Origin: Trebouxia sp. TZW2008
Lineage: Eukaryota > Chlorophyta > Trebouxiophyceae > Trebouxiales > Trebouxiaceae
Reading direction: 5' to 3'
Assembly (NCBI GenBank): GCA_002118135.1
Contig: BDIU01000255.1
Span: 47,148 to 111,147 of the forward strand
Length of the DNA stretch: 64,000 bases
Shown here: one piece after another, positions 50,390-62,400 of the stretch
How positions within the stretch are numbered: the stretch's first letter is position 1
How the letters are laid out: every line of letters begins with the position of its first letter
Program-made: the position numbers and the translations under genes
The notes under the pieces: model-generated
What the model was told of the DNA's origin: nothing
Seen by the model: only the letters and a program-made list of their open reading frames with translations
Databases searched by the model: none

Positions 50390-51652
50390 TCATCTGCAGA
50401 TACATGATGCACATTCAATGCAGATTTTCAGCTCAGACCTGAAGCCCTTTTTGCATGCGAATCTGAAATCCTCTTTTGTAGATGAATCCAGCAGGGATGC
50501 TCTCATCTGGGAAGTCTCCATGGAGCAAAAGAAACATTTTTGTGGGGCCTGCACATGTCCACACATCAAGTTGAGCCTGACAAGCACATCCATGCTGTCA
50601 CCCTGAAGCACTGTTAATGTGTTCTGCACAAAAAAATATGCAGCCTGTGCATTTGAGCAAGCAACTGCAGTATTATAACAGCAAGACATGACTGCATCAA
50701 TTGGATGAGACACTGGAGTTGTATGTGGGTTTTGGGCCCAGCAGCTTCAGTGCAAAGCAGCAAATACCTGTAGACGCCTTCCCTTCTGGCAAGTCTTGTG
50801 TGTTGACCACTAGCGCCCGAATAACCCGCCGTGCAAAGTCCTCCATGCCTTTGTGTGACATTTCAGCTGATTGCTCCTCTGCATGATGTATCGATGTCAG
50901 GTCACGTTTGATTGTCAGCATGCTGTGCTGTCAACAGACTATAGTCCTTGATGTTTGGGTTGCAAAAACTGCCGTTACCTGAAGCTGGAAACGTCAAGCT
51001 GTACACCTCAGAGGGTCTTGAAGCTGTTGATCCAAAGGCAATGACTATATGGAAAGGTCGCTGAGAGGTGAAGAGCTGAGGCGCCACGTGAGACAGCAGA
51101 TCTTGAGCTGCATGCATAAACTGCAGCGGCAGTGACTTCTATGTTGCCAAAGCTGCCACAGGATCTCTGCTCTTTGATCAGGCCTGACAATATTCTTACC
51201 TTGTACAGGCGCTTTTGACTAGTTTGCAGGCGCCTTTTCTGTTTTTTTGGATGCTGTGTTGGCAATGGTGGCAGCTGCTGCTGAGCTCCACTGTTTCTGT
51301 CTTCAAGCTCAAGCCTTACAGCTCTTGCTTGTTCAGCTTGCAGCTGCTGCTGATGCTGTTGCTCCTGTATGCAGACTGCAAAGCATTTCAAATCGCTTTG
51401 CACACCATACTGCTTTATTTCATGTGTCTGCTGACACTTGACATAGCAGCTGACCTGTACTTGCAATTCTAGATCTTCATACAATCCTGGCAGCTGGTTG
51501 CGTATGTACAGCAAGTGTTTCACGAGCTCTTGAACGAGGAGTTGATAAGCGCTGCTTGATACCGTCCCACGAGACTGGAAATGCAGTTGTCTGATGGTAC
51601 ATTTCTGCCGTTTGGATAGTCTTGGCAGCGCTGGTTGCATGTGTTCGTGCAT
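50390..51652 (-). CDS. Probable p31comet (MAD2L1-binding protein) homologue
   Basis: p31comet is a HORMA-fold adaptor that binds closed MAD2 and, with TRIP13, silences the spindle checkpoint. Exons read: 51652-51455, 51364-51200, 51120-50979, 50878-50768, and a last one near 50590-50390 whose acceptor I could not fix (phases do not join cleanly). The N-terminal helix LLVQELVKHLLYIRNQLPGL fits the family's ELLKHIMYQRQQLP region. AAQDLLSHVAPQLFTS..IVIAFGSTASRPSEVYSLTF fits the LEDFF..VLILLGGNALSPKEFYEL region. DFARRVIRALVVNTQDL fits the ACLRRLFRAIFM region. MDVLVRLNLMCG and EDFRFACKKGFR resemble the C-terminal strands. A Gln-rich basic stretch (exon 2) links helix and core. The identity rests on these remembered patterns. 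A generic HORMA protein is the main alternative. Confidence 0.6.
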
Positions 51653-51962
51653 GTTGATCAGCTGATCCGCCTGCACGTTGAAGTTGTTGCTCTCTGGAAC
51701 GGGTGGGCAGGTTGGGTGCCGACCTGCGCAGTACTATTCCGCATTACAACCTGCACCTACGGGTCGCAGACGTGCGTATCGGTGCCGGCATGCGATTTTC
51801 AACGCTTTGAACAAGCGGAATATGAACTCACTAGTGTCAGTAAGAGTGTCAGTACTGACCTGAGTACTGACCTAACGAGACCAGAACGTTATGCACCAAC
51901 AGATTGCGCATCATATTGCATAGTAATAACTGCGCGATGAGCGCCATGCAGTTCTTGACAGC
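51653..51962. promoter_or_regulatory. Shared upstream region of p31comet-like and LOG genes
   Basis: A 310-bp head-to-head gap. At 51850-51874 AGTACTGACCT occurs twice in direct repeat, each with the palindromic AGTACT, next to GTGTCAGTAAGAGTGTCAGT. It is a candidate factor-binding cluster, purely by form. Confidence 0.4.
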
Positions 51963-54213
51963 ATGCTTGATGCGCAGCCTGCCAGTCTGAAAAGTGACCA
52001 CATGGCAAGCACCGACCGAAAGTTAAAGCGCGTAGCAGTCTTCTGCGGCGCAAATGCGGGTGCAAGGCCCGAGTACTTACAGTCTGCTAAGGACATAGGC
52101 GAGGAACTTGTCAAACGATCAATAGGTCTGGTTTATGGAGGTCCGCATGCCCCAGCCCTTCAAGTACCTTGACCTGAATATTGCCTGAAAGGAACTGTCT
52201 AATGTTTGAACAGCTGTGCAGGTGGCAGTGTCGGCATGATGGGCGCTGTTGCACATACCGTAACTCTCGGGCCTTTAAACAGCTCTGTAACAAAATGCTT
52301 GATCATTGCTTGATATAGTTGTTTGATTTTCAATATTGATGTAGCAGTACACGTAAGCTTGGAATGTTTTACCTTATGCACTTTGGTCGATATATTTGTA
52401 TAAAGTAACACCAACAAGCCATTCTGCTCCCAAAGCTGGCAGCACACAAGAGTGGTCTCACTTGATGTTCTTGCTTGGTACACATTCAAAATTCATCTGT
52501 GAAAACGCTCACACTGCAGTGCAAGACATTACACACAATTTCAATCATTGACAACAACAAGCAATTGACGTTAGGCTTGTTGAGACAAGCGCAGTGGGCT
52601 TGTGTGATGTATCTCGAATGCCGACTTTGGATTTGTCGCACAGGTGGATGCCGGCCTTGGGGACGGTGGTGTCATTGGAGTGATCCCACATGAACTTATG
52701 CCAAGAGAAATGTCAGGAGCAGGCATTGGGGAGGTCCGAGTTGTAGACACAATGCATCAGCGCAAGGTATGCTGCTGTGCATTGACAAATCCAACATTTG
52801 CATGGGCTGCAGGTTCAAAGCCATAACACATGGCAACACACAACGTATGTGTGATGCATGCAATGCTGGGTTGAAGTGACTTGGTAACAAATTTTGATGA
52901 AGCAGTCAGATTCACTGCTCGTGCAGTCACCTGTTTGCCATGTGTGCAGGAGCATGCTTTTGCTGTTACAACAACTTCGTGCATTGATGAAAACACATAG
53001 CAAAATTTGAGTTACTGGCGGAATGAAGCAGCAATGCACTGCTCATGGGCCTTGTGCACCGGTGTTGTTTATCAGACCTTTACTGTCACAATGCAGGCTC
53101 AGATGGCAGATTTGGCAGATGCTTTCATTGCAATTCCCGGGGGGTTCGGAACCCTAGAGGAGCTCCTTGAAGTGGTGACCTGGAATCAGATAGGTCTCAT
53201 TGTGAAGCCAGTGGGAGTCCTAAACGTCTGCGGTTACTTTGACCCTTTGCTGAAGTTCTTCGACCATGCTGTGCAAGAGGTGGGTTGTGCTGCCTCATGC
53301 TTGCCGAGTAGCAACAATCATACCACCGAAAACATTGATAGTATACACATTAGCAACCATCATCATCACCATCATCACTCTTGCCTGCATACATTGCTAG
53401 GGTTGTGTGGCACAAGTCCTGTCTTGCCAGGCAGGCTTGTCCTCTGCGTTACAATAATAAAGTCTGATGTTGAACTGCTGCAAGTCAAATGAAAATTCAA
53501 TATCAAGCCAGTTCAATGTGCCATGACATGCAGCCCTTGACAATATTTGCTGCAATACTTGTCTGCCTTATGTAAGCTTCACTATGCAATCAGTGAATGA
53601 TTTGTTTACGACATAATCGCTGCTGCCATCACATGCTGTTTCGGTCAATGTGGGTTGCTCTTTATCCATGCTGATCAGTAGATTCACCTTACAGCTGCTT
53701 TTATTGCAGGGATTTGTACGCGAAACCAGCAGAACAATAGTGATTGAAGGCAAGACGGCAGCAGAGCTACTTGACAAGATTGCTGCATACAAGCGTAAGC
53801 TACTTTCAGTCATTTTCATGCTCAAGTGCCACAGAGACATGCTTGCATTGTAGTGCATTACAGTGAAGCTATTGCTGTTCTTTGACCACAAATGCCACGA
53901 CATCATGCTTGCATTGAAGGGTTTGTTGTGGGAGCATCAAATTGCTATCAATGTCACCATTGCGAAAAATCACTGAAGCAAGGCCATGCACTCATGCAAG
54001 ACTGCATGCTTCTTTTTGTTTACACTCATCTTCGTCATCATCATCACCACCACGCAATCTGATGATTTTCTATGACCCAGCTAGGTGAGTGAAAAAGCAT
54101 TGAAGTGCCTGCAAACAGTTCTGCCCAAAGCCGTATGACTGATTCAGTGTATGTATGCAGCGCCGCCTTCTTTGCTGGAGCTAGCCAAGACAACCTCAAG
54201 CGGCATCCGATAA
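51963..54213 (+). CDS. LOG: LOG-family cytokinin riboside 5'-monophosphate phosphoribohydrolase
   Basis: A LOG-type enzyme releases free cytokinin base from the riboside monophosphate; in algae related proteins may act on other nucleotides. Six exons join in phase: 51963-52140, 52222-52259, 52644-52766, 53097-53279, 53710-53794 and 54161-54213, giving 219 residues, the usual length. Motifs: [31 protein letters not shown] (Rossmann loop), [30 protein letters not shown], the signature [20 protein letters not shown], and the closing [16 protein letters not shown]. The MHQRK and PGGxGTxxE active-site motifs are intact. The start at 51963 is the first ATG in frame, and the next Met (MASTDRK) is 13 residues on. 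No transit peptide is evident. The last exon lies opposite a possible minus-strand coding exon. Confidence 0.93.
53355..53381 (+). repeat. CAT/ATC trinucleotide run
   Basis: A short impure (CAT)n/(CAC)n tract lies in LOG intron 4. A similar one occurs at about 54030-54053 in intron 5. Confidence 0.8.
53391..53491 (+). repeat. Dispersed hairpin repeat, copy 3
   Basis: GTGGCACAAGTCCTGTCTTG then CCAGGCAGGCTTGTCC, with flanks matching copy 2 on both sides (ACATTGCTAGG upstream; TCTGATGTTGAACTGCTGCA downstream). It lies in LOG intron 4. Confidence 0.65.
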
Positions 54214-55828
54214 CAGGCAGCCATTGATAGGAAGCTTGTGATCACTGAGTCATGAAGGCAGCTGTCAGAAGCTGTGTAAGCCACAGTGCTTTCCGGGATG
54301 CTTTGAATGGGCTGCAGGTCGCAGTTGCAAGCAATTGACAGCAGCTACCTTGCAAACTTTGCCTGCCATACTACCTCACAGTGTCAGTTTTTGGAAGTTT
54401 GGTTGCGAGGGTGCTTTGCAGGCCAATTGAACACTCTACTAGGACACGCACCGCCTTTTCTGATTGGCATGGCCTTTTTTGAGACTGGATGATGTGTGAC
54501 AATGCTCTGACTTACGCAATGAGTGAGTTCCATAGGTTCATAGACTGTGAGAAAGGTACGCTCGCGTGTTGCAGCACGGTATCCAAAAGGCTGAAGCAAC
54601 TTCAACCGGAATTATTTTCAATGCTAGAAATTGGCTTGCAATGAACAAAAAATCAGCTGAATTTTTGCTGTCACCTGAAGGCAGTGTGTGACGCTAGTGC
54701 GGGGAGACTTGTTTTTTAATCGGATGACTTTGCTGGTGGCAAGTTCTATTGTTTGACCGACTGTTGAGCTTCTACGAACTTGCACATCGTCATATCGGTA
54801 AAACAAGTGCGCTGTAAGATCTTGCAGCTGGTAAGACCACTGCATCTCTGCAATGGCGTCATCTCGTCTGACACAGTTGACATGATACACCTTACCCTGT
54901 GCAACGGTGCTGCCTGGTGTCGCACTGGTTCACTTATGCTGTCGCTCACACACTCCTGGTCAAATAGACTCTGTCCACTTGTGTGTAATTTCAGGGTGTA
55001 GTCAACATGGCATATACTGCACTTTGGAAGCTGTGCACCTTGCAGCAATGGGTCTGAATGGGCTGGTAGATGCGTAGAAGAGCCACAGGAACACTTGAGA
55101 ACAGCAAGCTGACTGGTGAGCACCGCTTTGCTTATTTTGCTTTTATTTTTGCTGTCTCGCTGTTTTGCACACTTTGGTTATTGCCCACCAGATGTTGAGC
55201 ATCAGAAGTTCTTCCCATTATCCAGCATCTTCTGAGCGAGATCGACCTTCAGTCTGTCAGCACATGTGATTCAAAGCAAGCTCTGGTGGTGACCGTCCAA
55301 CATGCATTGCTGACTGCCAGCATTTGACAGCATGGCAGCTGACCCCGAGGTTTCCCAGTCCCTTGTTCTGTGCAAGCTCAGGGTTTTGCAAAGTGAGCTC
55401 CATTTTATCCCAACAGTGTTTCTGCTCTATGGCGAGCTTCTCAAAAGTCAGCTGATGCTGTAACTGCATCTACAGTTTGTTCCTTTCACGTGCTCACGCC
55501 TCGTACGTGAGCTTGACGTGTCGATCGTCGCCCGTACTCAAAGCACGAGGCAGAATTTGGATTGGCGCTGGCTGGTACAGGTCTTTTGTATCTTGAGCTA
55601 GAGCTTGTCTGCAGACACTAGCCAAGGCCAAGGTCTATGTAAATGGACAGTATGGTAGCAATCTGCCACAGTCACGATAGCATCTATGGCTGCTGCTGTC
55701 GTTGATACAGCACTTTGCGCTGTATCGATGATGCGCTCAGAATGCACAACCAACACAGCCAACAGCAGCTGTTGAACAGCTCGAGCTTGTGCCTGGACGA
55801 TGTTGTTGATTAAGCTTAAAGTTTCCAC
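54144..55828 (-). CDS. Unidentified multi-exon gene
   Basis: I do not recognise this protein. The clearest exon (about 54920-54673) reads STVAQGKVYHVNCVRRDDAI, then QWSYQLQDLTAHLFYRYDDV and VIRLKNKSPRTSVTHCLQ, ending at a GTGACA donor. It joins in phase to 54599-54525 (PFGYRAATRERTFLTVYEPM, ELTHC, GTAAGT donor). A third segment, 54311-54144, follows a CTGCAG acceptor in the right phase (PIQSIPESTVAYTASDSCLH) and stops at TGA. Upstream pieces at 55472-55290 (LTFEKLAIEQKHCWDKMELT) and 55828-55598 (METLSLINNIVQAQARAVQQ) look helical and may be the first exons, but their joins were not worked out. The conserved-looking codon use and splice sites argue for a real gene. Function unknown. Confidence 0.4.
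54275..54279 (+). terminator. TGTAA poly(A) signal of LOG
   Basis: TGTAA lies 62 nt after the LOG stop codon, the expected position for a green-algal poly(A) signal. Confidence 0.5.
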
Positions 55829-56493
55829 TGAAAAGGCTCTTTGCAGACCTTGGCTTTTGTCGTTCTGAGCAAGCCAGGTGCTAGTGTGCCTTCACAGATT
55901 CAGCAACCCACAACGTCGTGACAGTGTTTGTTACACCACTCAATGACAGGAACACTTTGTTCGCCGTGAAAAGAGCTGGACAAATAACCCTGCATTTGTG
56001 AACAACTATGCAGGTGCACACATCAACAACATCTCTTGCTGTAGCCTATGATCTGAATCTCACGCCTCTAGTCTGCAAATAGCACCCTGGATGCTTCAAG
56101 GAAGCGTCATTATGCGATGCCAAATAAGCAATCTTCCAATGCCCTTTGTTACCCTCCATTGATGACTTCTGAGTCACAACGTATGACACAGACTAAGCAA
56201 TGCGAAATATCAATTGCTCATGTACACCTGCTGTGTGTTTTGCACAACCACTTCATATGTACTGTAATCAAGTAGGATCATCGCTTCACTCTGGTGCTGG
56301 CATTGCTGGCGACATGCGACCTCAGTATACACTGCAGCAGCACTGTTGATGCTGCGACCAAATGCCCTCAATAGCACTTGATTCAGCTGACCTTATGGGA
56401 AGGATGTCGCAGGTGCAAATTGTTGGGCGTCTTTTATACATTAAGCGTTTCCAGCTGCATCTGATATACAATACCATTGTAATGCCACACCAC
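55829..56493. other. Intergenic upstream of the unidentified gene / amidase 3' UTR
   Basis: Only short unlinked frames are seen. Both neighbours are on the minus strand, so the unidentified gene's promoter should be here. Confidence 0.35.
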
Positions 56494-59400
56494 TCAGCCA
56501 GCAGTGGCCACTGATGATGATGCATTCGGCATGGAGAAGCCATGACTGCCTATGCCATATACACCATTCTGGCCATAGGACGTCAAGGCAGGTGAGTTGC
56601 AGGTGCCGTTGAACGTCAGGTGGAAATTGGTGTAGGTCTGGTTGCTCATTGGCATGTTGCCATTGACTTGCTTGAACGTAGCCTGCATTGCATTTCAGCA
56701 CCTGGTTACCCACTTTGTCGCACGCGTGAGTCATTGACATTAGCATTAGCCTTGCATGCACGCAGGAATCTTGAGAATGGCGCTCACAAGCATGCAGCAA
56801 TGGGTGCAGATTTGTCATTCTCTGCAAGATACACCAGCAGGGGTGTTCAGGGCAGATGCAAACAGGAATATGAATATGCAACAGCAGCAGGGCAAAAATA
56901 TGTTGATGGTGTCGGTTTAGTCATTTTTGCGATGCTGCAAGGCCTTAGCACTGACTTCTCATCATCTGTATTGCAGTGTTTTGCAAAGCATGACAAATGC
57001 ATCATCATCATTGTCCTTTACAAATGCTGCGCAGGGGGCGCGCCGCAGGCTATCAAACTGTTCCTATCGACTTACTTTGTTATGTCAACACATCTATCAA
57101 TGAAACAACGCTGTAGTGCTCACTTTTTGCAGCTGTGATATCTGGTCTAGAGCCATACCGCATTGTAAGCGACATTGGCGGTACAGCCAGTGCAGGAAGG
57201 TGGAGAGGCCGGAGGAGGTAGGGTTGGCAGAACCTGGGCAACCGCTCTTGCTAGGGATAGTAAGGTTCCATCTGCTCCAGGGGGACCGGAGAACTGCATC
57301 CCCACTGGCAAGCCATCATCAGAGAAATGTCCAGTTGGAAACGCTAGGACTGCATAGCACTCAGGAGGTTAGAAAATTAGAAACGAAACAAAGACAAGCC
57401 TACGCCGCTTGCGGTCAAGTAGAGGGCAGCCAAGTGATTCACCAGACTTGCTGATAGATCTGAAGAAGGTGGACCGGGGTGGGAGGGCAGCTAAGGGGTC
57501 ACCTCAACCATGAGGGGTTTGAGTAGCCATTGTGATGAGCATTGTACAAGAGCTCAGCAGAAATGCTGGTGCAATTCAAAGGCCTGTACTACTGCCAGAT
57601 GAGTAAAGTCAAGTAATTAGCTTAGCACTGCTGCTTGAAGGAGGCGCTATCAATTTTGAGTGGGTGCACATCGGTTCGGATACCTCAAAAGTGTTCAACC
57701 TCTGACAGTCTCACTGAGAGCTGTGCATGAAACAGTTGATGTGGTAAAGTCAAGCGAGATGTAAGAGCAGCAAAGACAGAGCCGAGGCAGCGCCAACAGA
57801 TCATGCAATCATTTGTGCGTAAAGCATGACACAAAGCCCAGCTGCAACACATGCAAAATGAAGTCATGCAAACTGCAAATTTCACAAGAGACCAGAATAT
57901 GTTTCATGAGCGCAGATCATGCTTTTAAGCTCTTGCCTGCCTGAGTGGCCTGTGCATCTTGGCTGCAGAACTTTGCTGCCTGAGCGGCTATAAAGGTCCC
58001 GTTTGCAAACTGCACATATGGGTTGTAGCCGTCAATTTCCCTGAACAGCACCCCAAGCTGAATTACTGCATGTATCAACTGCATCAAGCTCAGACATGAT
58101 GCCTCACTGCAGATTAAGATGTTCAAAAGCAACAAATGTACACTGAGAAGAATTGCTATCAGGTGACAACCATCTTTAGTCATCTCTGCTACGTTACAGG
58201 CAGCTAATAACCTCAAGTCATGTGCTAGCATAAAACCCTCCCAGGTCTGCATGCTGAGAGATGGCCACAGCACTTATCAATATTGACTCAGCATCAACAG
58301 CACCTCAAGCAAGTGTTGCTCTTGGTCCATATGTCAGCAGGCCTATCAAAAGTGTTGCACTCAGTGCTGATGTAAAACCGGAAAAAAAAAAGGCGCAGGC
58401 CACCAAAAAGGAATAACTCCTATGCACAGCTGCAGATGACTGTAGTATGACTGTGCATGCTGTATGTTGCAGCATACCTGGGAGAAATGGCAAACACTGG
58501 GTATAAGAAGGCTGACACATTGTAGGCTTTGTACTTGAGGGCCCATTCAGCACCAATTGCAGGTCGCCCTGCAAGCACGCACAGAAAGCATATTTGCATG
58601 TGTACGGCCCAAAAACATGCTGTCCTACACCTGCTGCATCTCTTATCCACGATGCCAAGATTAACCATGATTGCTGCAAGGGCGCGCATGCATGCATGCA
58701 ATGTTTCCATAAATTTGCACAAGCTCAGATGCACATGCAGCTGTTGATAGCATTCATGATGTCTGTTTGCGGCGCCTATGCACAGTATTTGCTCACATTA
58801 TCTGTTTACAGGTTGCTTCTCACCATACTGAATGAACTCTATCCAGGCATCAAAGTCCCCAGCTAGCGCAGTTGGGTCTGTTTTCAGAGTGCTCAGCATT
58901 GACGTTCTCAGATCTGGCCTGTTGATAGCTTGGAAGACCTCTGTCACAGTCAGGTTGTAGTTGTGAAGCCATAAATACCTGCGTCTCAGCATTTGTAAGT
59001 AATGATATTGCCACCAAAGTACCCAGATTGGCTGTGCATCTAGTTGGTGATTAATGCAATAGGACATCTCTAGGCAATAATGACCATTCTTTGAGGCTCC
59101 AACCATGGCAATGCTAAATTTGTCAGAATGCATTACAAATTGCACACTGGATTCACCTGGCGCCTCAGGTTCCATGTAGTCATTACTTACAACATCCCGC
59201 CCAAAGCAAAGTTGACTACTTCTCTGAAACTGCTGTATGAAGAGATGACTCCATCATACTCGAGAATTGCAAGGATACTGAAAGTGCAGGCAACGGCTGA
59301 AAGAGTCTCACCTGGCAATAGGCTCAGGCTCCATGTAGTCATCGCTCTCAGGGCCGCCATACCATGCAATGAGGCCACCACTCAAAACTAACAGATTTAT

Positions 59401-62400
59401 GGCAGATTCCAATCTGGCGGAGGGCATCAATAAACAAATGTGTGACATTGCAAGCAAACACTGGAAGAAGCTCGCCTGGCAATTGCTTCAGGCTCCATGT
59501 AGTCATCGCTCTCGGGACCACCGTCCCAAGCAATGTTGGCCACTTCTGTAAAGCTGCCAGAGTCAAAGGGCACAAACACCACTCCTGCTGCTGTCAACGC
59601 AGCCATTGTGGCATTCACTGCTGCCTGGATCTGCAATGACACATGCACACAGTTTCAGTATTCCACTGCTGCCTGAATCTGCACCCGCACATGCGCACTA
59701 TGACATGACGTACTGCTGTTTGTCTTTCAGAATAGGCCTGTTGTTCAGCCACACACCTTTGGACTGGCTAATGCTGATTATGTTGAAACTGGCAGTATCA
59801 AGTTCATCAGATCAAACCAGATCACATTCTACAGCGATCGCTCCCTATAAGGACACTTGATGCAACTGTAGTCTTGGTTCAAGGTCAATGATAGTTAGAG
59901 TCAACATTTTGACTGGAGCAGCACACCTGCGTACCCTTGACTTGATCAGAGTAAAGACAATCTGATATAAGCACAATGTTTGTGCTAACATACGCAGTCA
60001 TTGTGGAGAGGAGTTACTACAGTTAGACAACAGATAAAAGCATCATTCACCACAGTCACTCTGGTTTGGGAGCAGTACCTCTCCACTGAGACCTGTCTCC
60101 CAGCCAAAAGTGCTTGGCAAGCCAATACGCGTCCCATTCAAGCTGATGTTGGTGATGGGTGCAGCGCAAGAGACTGGCTGTGGCACCATGCCGTGAGCTG
60201 TGGTGGTCTTGCCAGGCTGCCGCACAATGCTGTCGACCAGAATCAGGTCATCAATGGTCCTTGCCTCTGTGCCTGCAAGACTCACACTGTACATTTTGAG
60301 CTGCGAATTTGATAAGCATGTTGTCAATCGTGAGCTGTGGTGGTTTTGCTGGGCTGTCGCACCATGCTGTATATTAGAATCAAGGCATCAATTGGTCTTG
60401 CTTCTGTGCCTGCAAGTACCATCCCCGTGCAGTTCAAGCTGGTTTTCTCCATTTACGTGCAAGACAGGCTGCACAAAACATTGAGGCACAATGCTGCTCA
60501 GCAAAGTCAGAGCATTGATGCTTTCTGCCTCTGTGCCTGCGAGTTGCACACTGCACAACATTGGCTGTTTATGTTGACACGATGTGACTTGTGGTGGCCT
60601 TGCTGGGCTGCTTCACCATACTTTCCCACAACAACCAAGTCAGCAATGGCAGTTGCATCTTTGCCTGCGCATTTCATGTGGCGCAAGGGATAATCAGTGC
60701 ATTCCTGTGCCCTGAAACAAGATGCCTGTATAGACGCTGTGATAGCTGATGCAATAAGGTCAGGCCACTATCTCTTTCATCACCTTGCCTTGACTCGATG
60801 CAGAGAGCACTGTTACTGTAAGTGACTGTAACTAGCATGTGCACCACAAACGTAAGTTAATTAGAAATCAGGCAAGGAGACTGTAGCAGACATAGCACTG
60901 CAAGACAGCATGATATGTTTCACATGACATGCTGAAAATCAAAATTGCATTTCCCTGACATTGAAAACCCAAACAACATGCTTTGAGTCTGAGTATGCAC
61001 GTACCAATTGTGTCGCGTGTGAACTCAGCAGGAACCAAGCCCATGCCAGTGGAGAAGTTGTAGCAACCAAGGGAGGGTCTGAAACCATAGATTCCATTGG
61101 CTGATGCAGGCATGCGACAAGACCCTCCTGTGTCCTCACACAATGCCACAGGCGCAAGTCTGGCGCCCACAGAATTGCCAGAACCACCACTGCTACCTGC
61201 GTCATGTATCATTGTCACATGTATGGTTTCTACAGTTAAACTTTTTGCGATTCATGGTCAATTCTGATTGATACAAGTGTGGCAGGCATGCAACATCAGT
61301 TGTATCAATCTGCGGACAAAGTTGTTAGCACATTTGCAAGCCTTGACCCAGCAGAGTTGCCACAGCAAGTTTGACCAAAGCCATGACTGCTGACAACATC
61401 ATCTTGTCTATGTACAGTCTCAGGCTGTTGGCACGGCGCATGTCCGTGATGTGGAACCTAATCAGATCACACAGCAAGCAACATGTGGCCATTGATATTG
61501 CCTGTATATGCAAGATGCTTGGAGGATATGCATAACAGGCCACGTTATTGTACCTCCAGCTATCCTGGTCTGGTTGTATGCATTCAGCATGGTTGTGATC
61601 AAGCCGTCTGCATAGAAGTTAGTGGGGTTGACTGAGTTCCCGCCATCTTGCAGTTCATCCAATGCAGCTTTGCCCAGAATGATGCCATTGGCTTGAAGGT
61701 ACATGTCAATAAGAGGAGCGCTCCTGTTTGGGTATGCATCTGCAGCAGGCATACACTAGGTTTGGGTTAGCACGGGACAATAGTGGTTGGAAAGAGTTGA
61801 TTGCTCCAGTATTGATCTAGCTAAGCCTGCTGAGCCTGTCCAGGGCATGTTATCAAAATAAACGAATACACCAGCCTAAAGCTGAGCTGGCTTTTGCACT
61901 GTGTGGTTGACATGCAAGTGTTTTGAGGGCATACAGCGCTGTCAAGCTGATACGTATGATGCCATTGGCCTGAAGGAACATGTCAATCCAGGGAGCGCTC
62001 CTGCTTGGATAGACATCTGCAGCAAGCAAACACTGGTCTGACGCTGAGCTTGCAGCTGTCTTTTGCCCTGTTTGATTGTCATGCGAGTGCTGTGAAGGCA
62101 TACAGCCCTGTCAAGCTCATCCAGATGAGTCCATTGGCTTGAAGTCAATGAAGTTAGTGCAGTTGCAGCATGCATTCAAGGTAGCAAATGCATGCGTCAT
62201 GAGGGTCAAAGCCTGTTGTATTAAACTGCATGTACATTTGAGCAGACTGTACCGTCCAAATTTTGACGGGCGCAAGCACTCAATTCTTTTGAGCCTGCAT
62301 CTTCTGTGCAGGCAAACCTACACACAATGATGTACGACTGCAATGCAACTAGGTAAACTCACTCAGCAGTGCGGGGGTGCTGGCAGTGGTTAGATACCCC

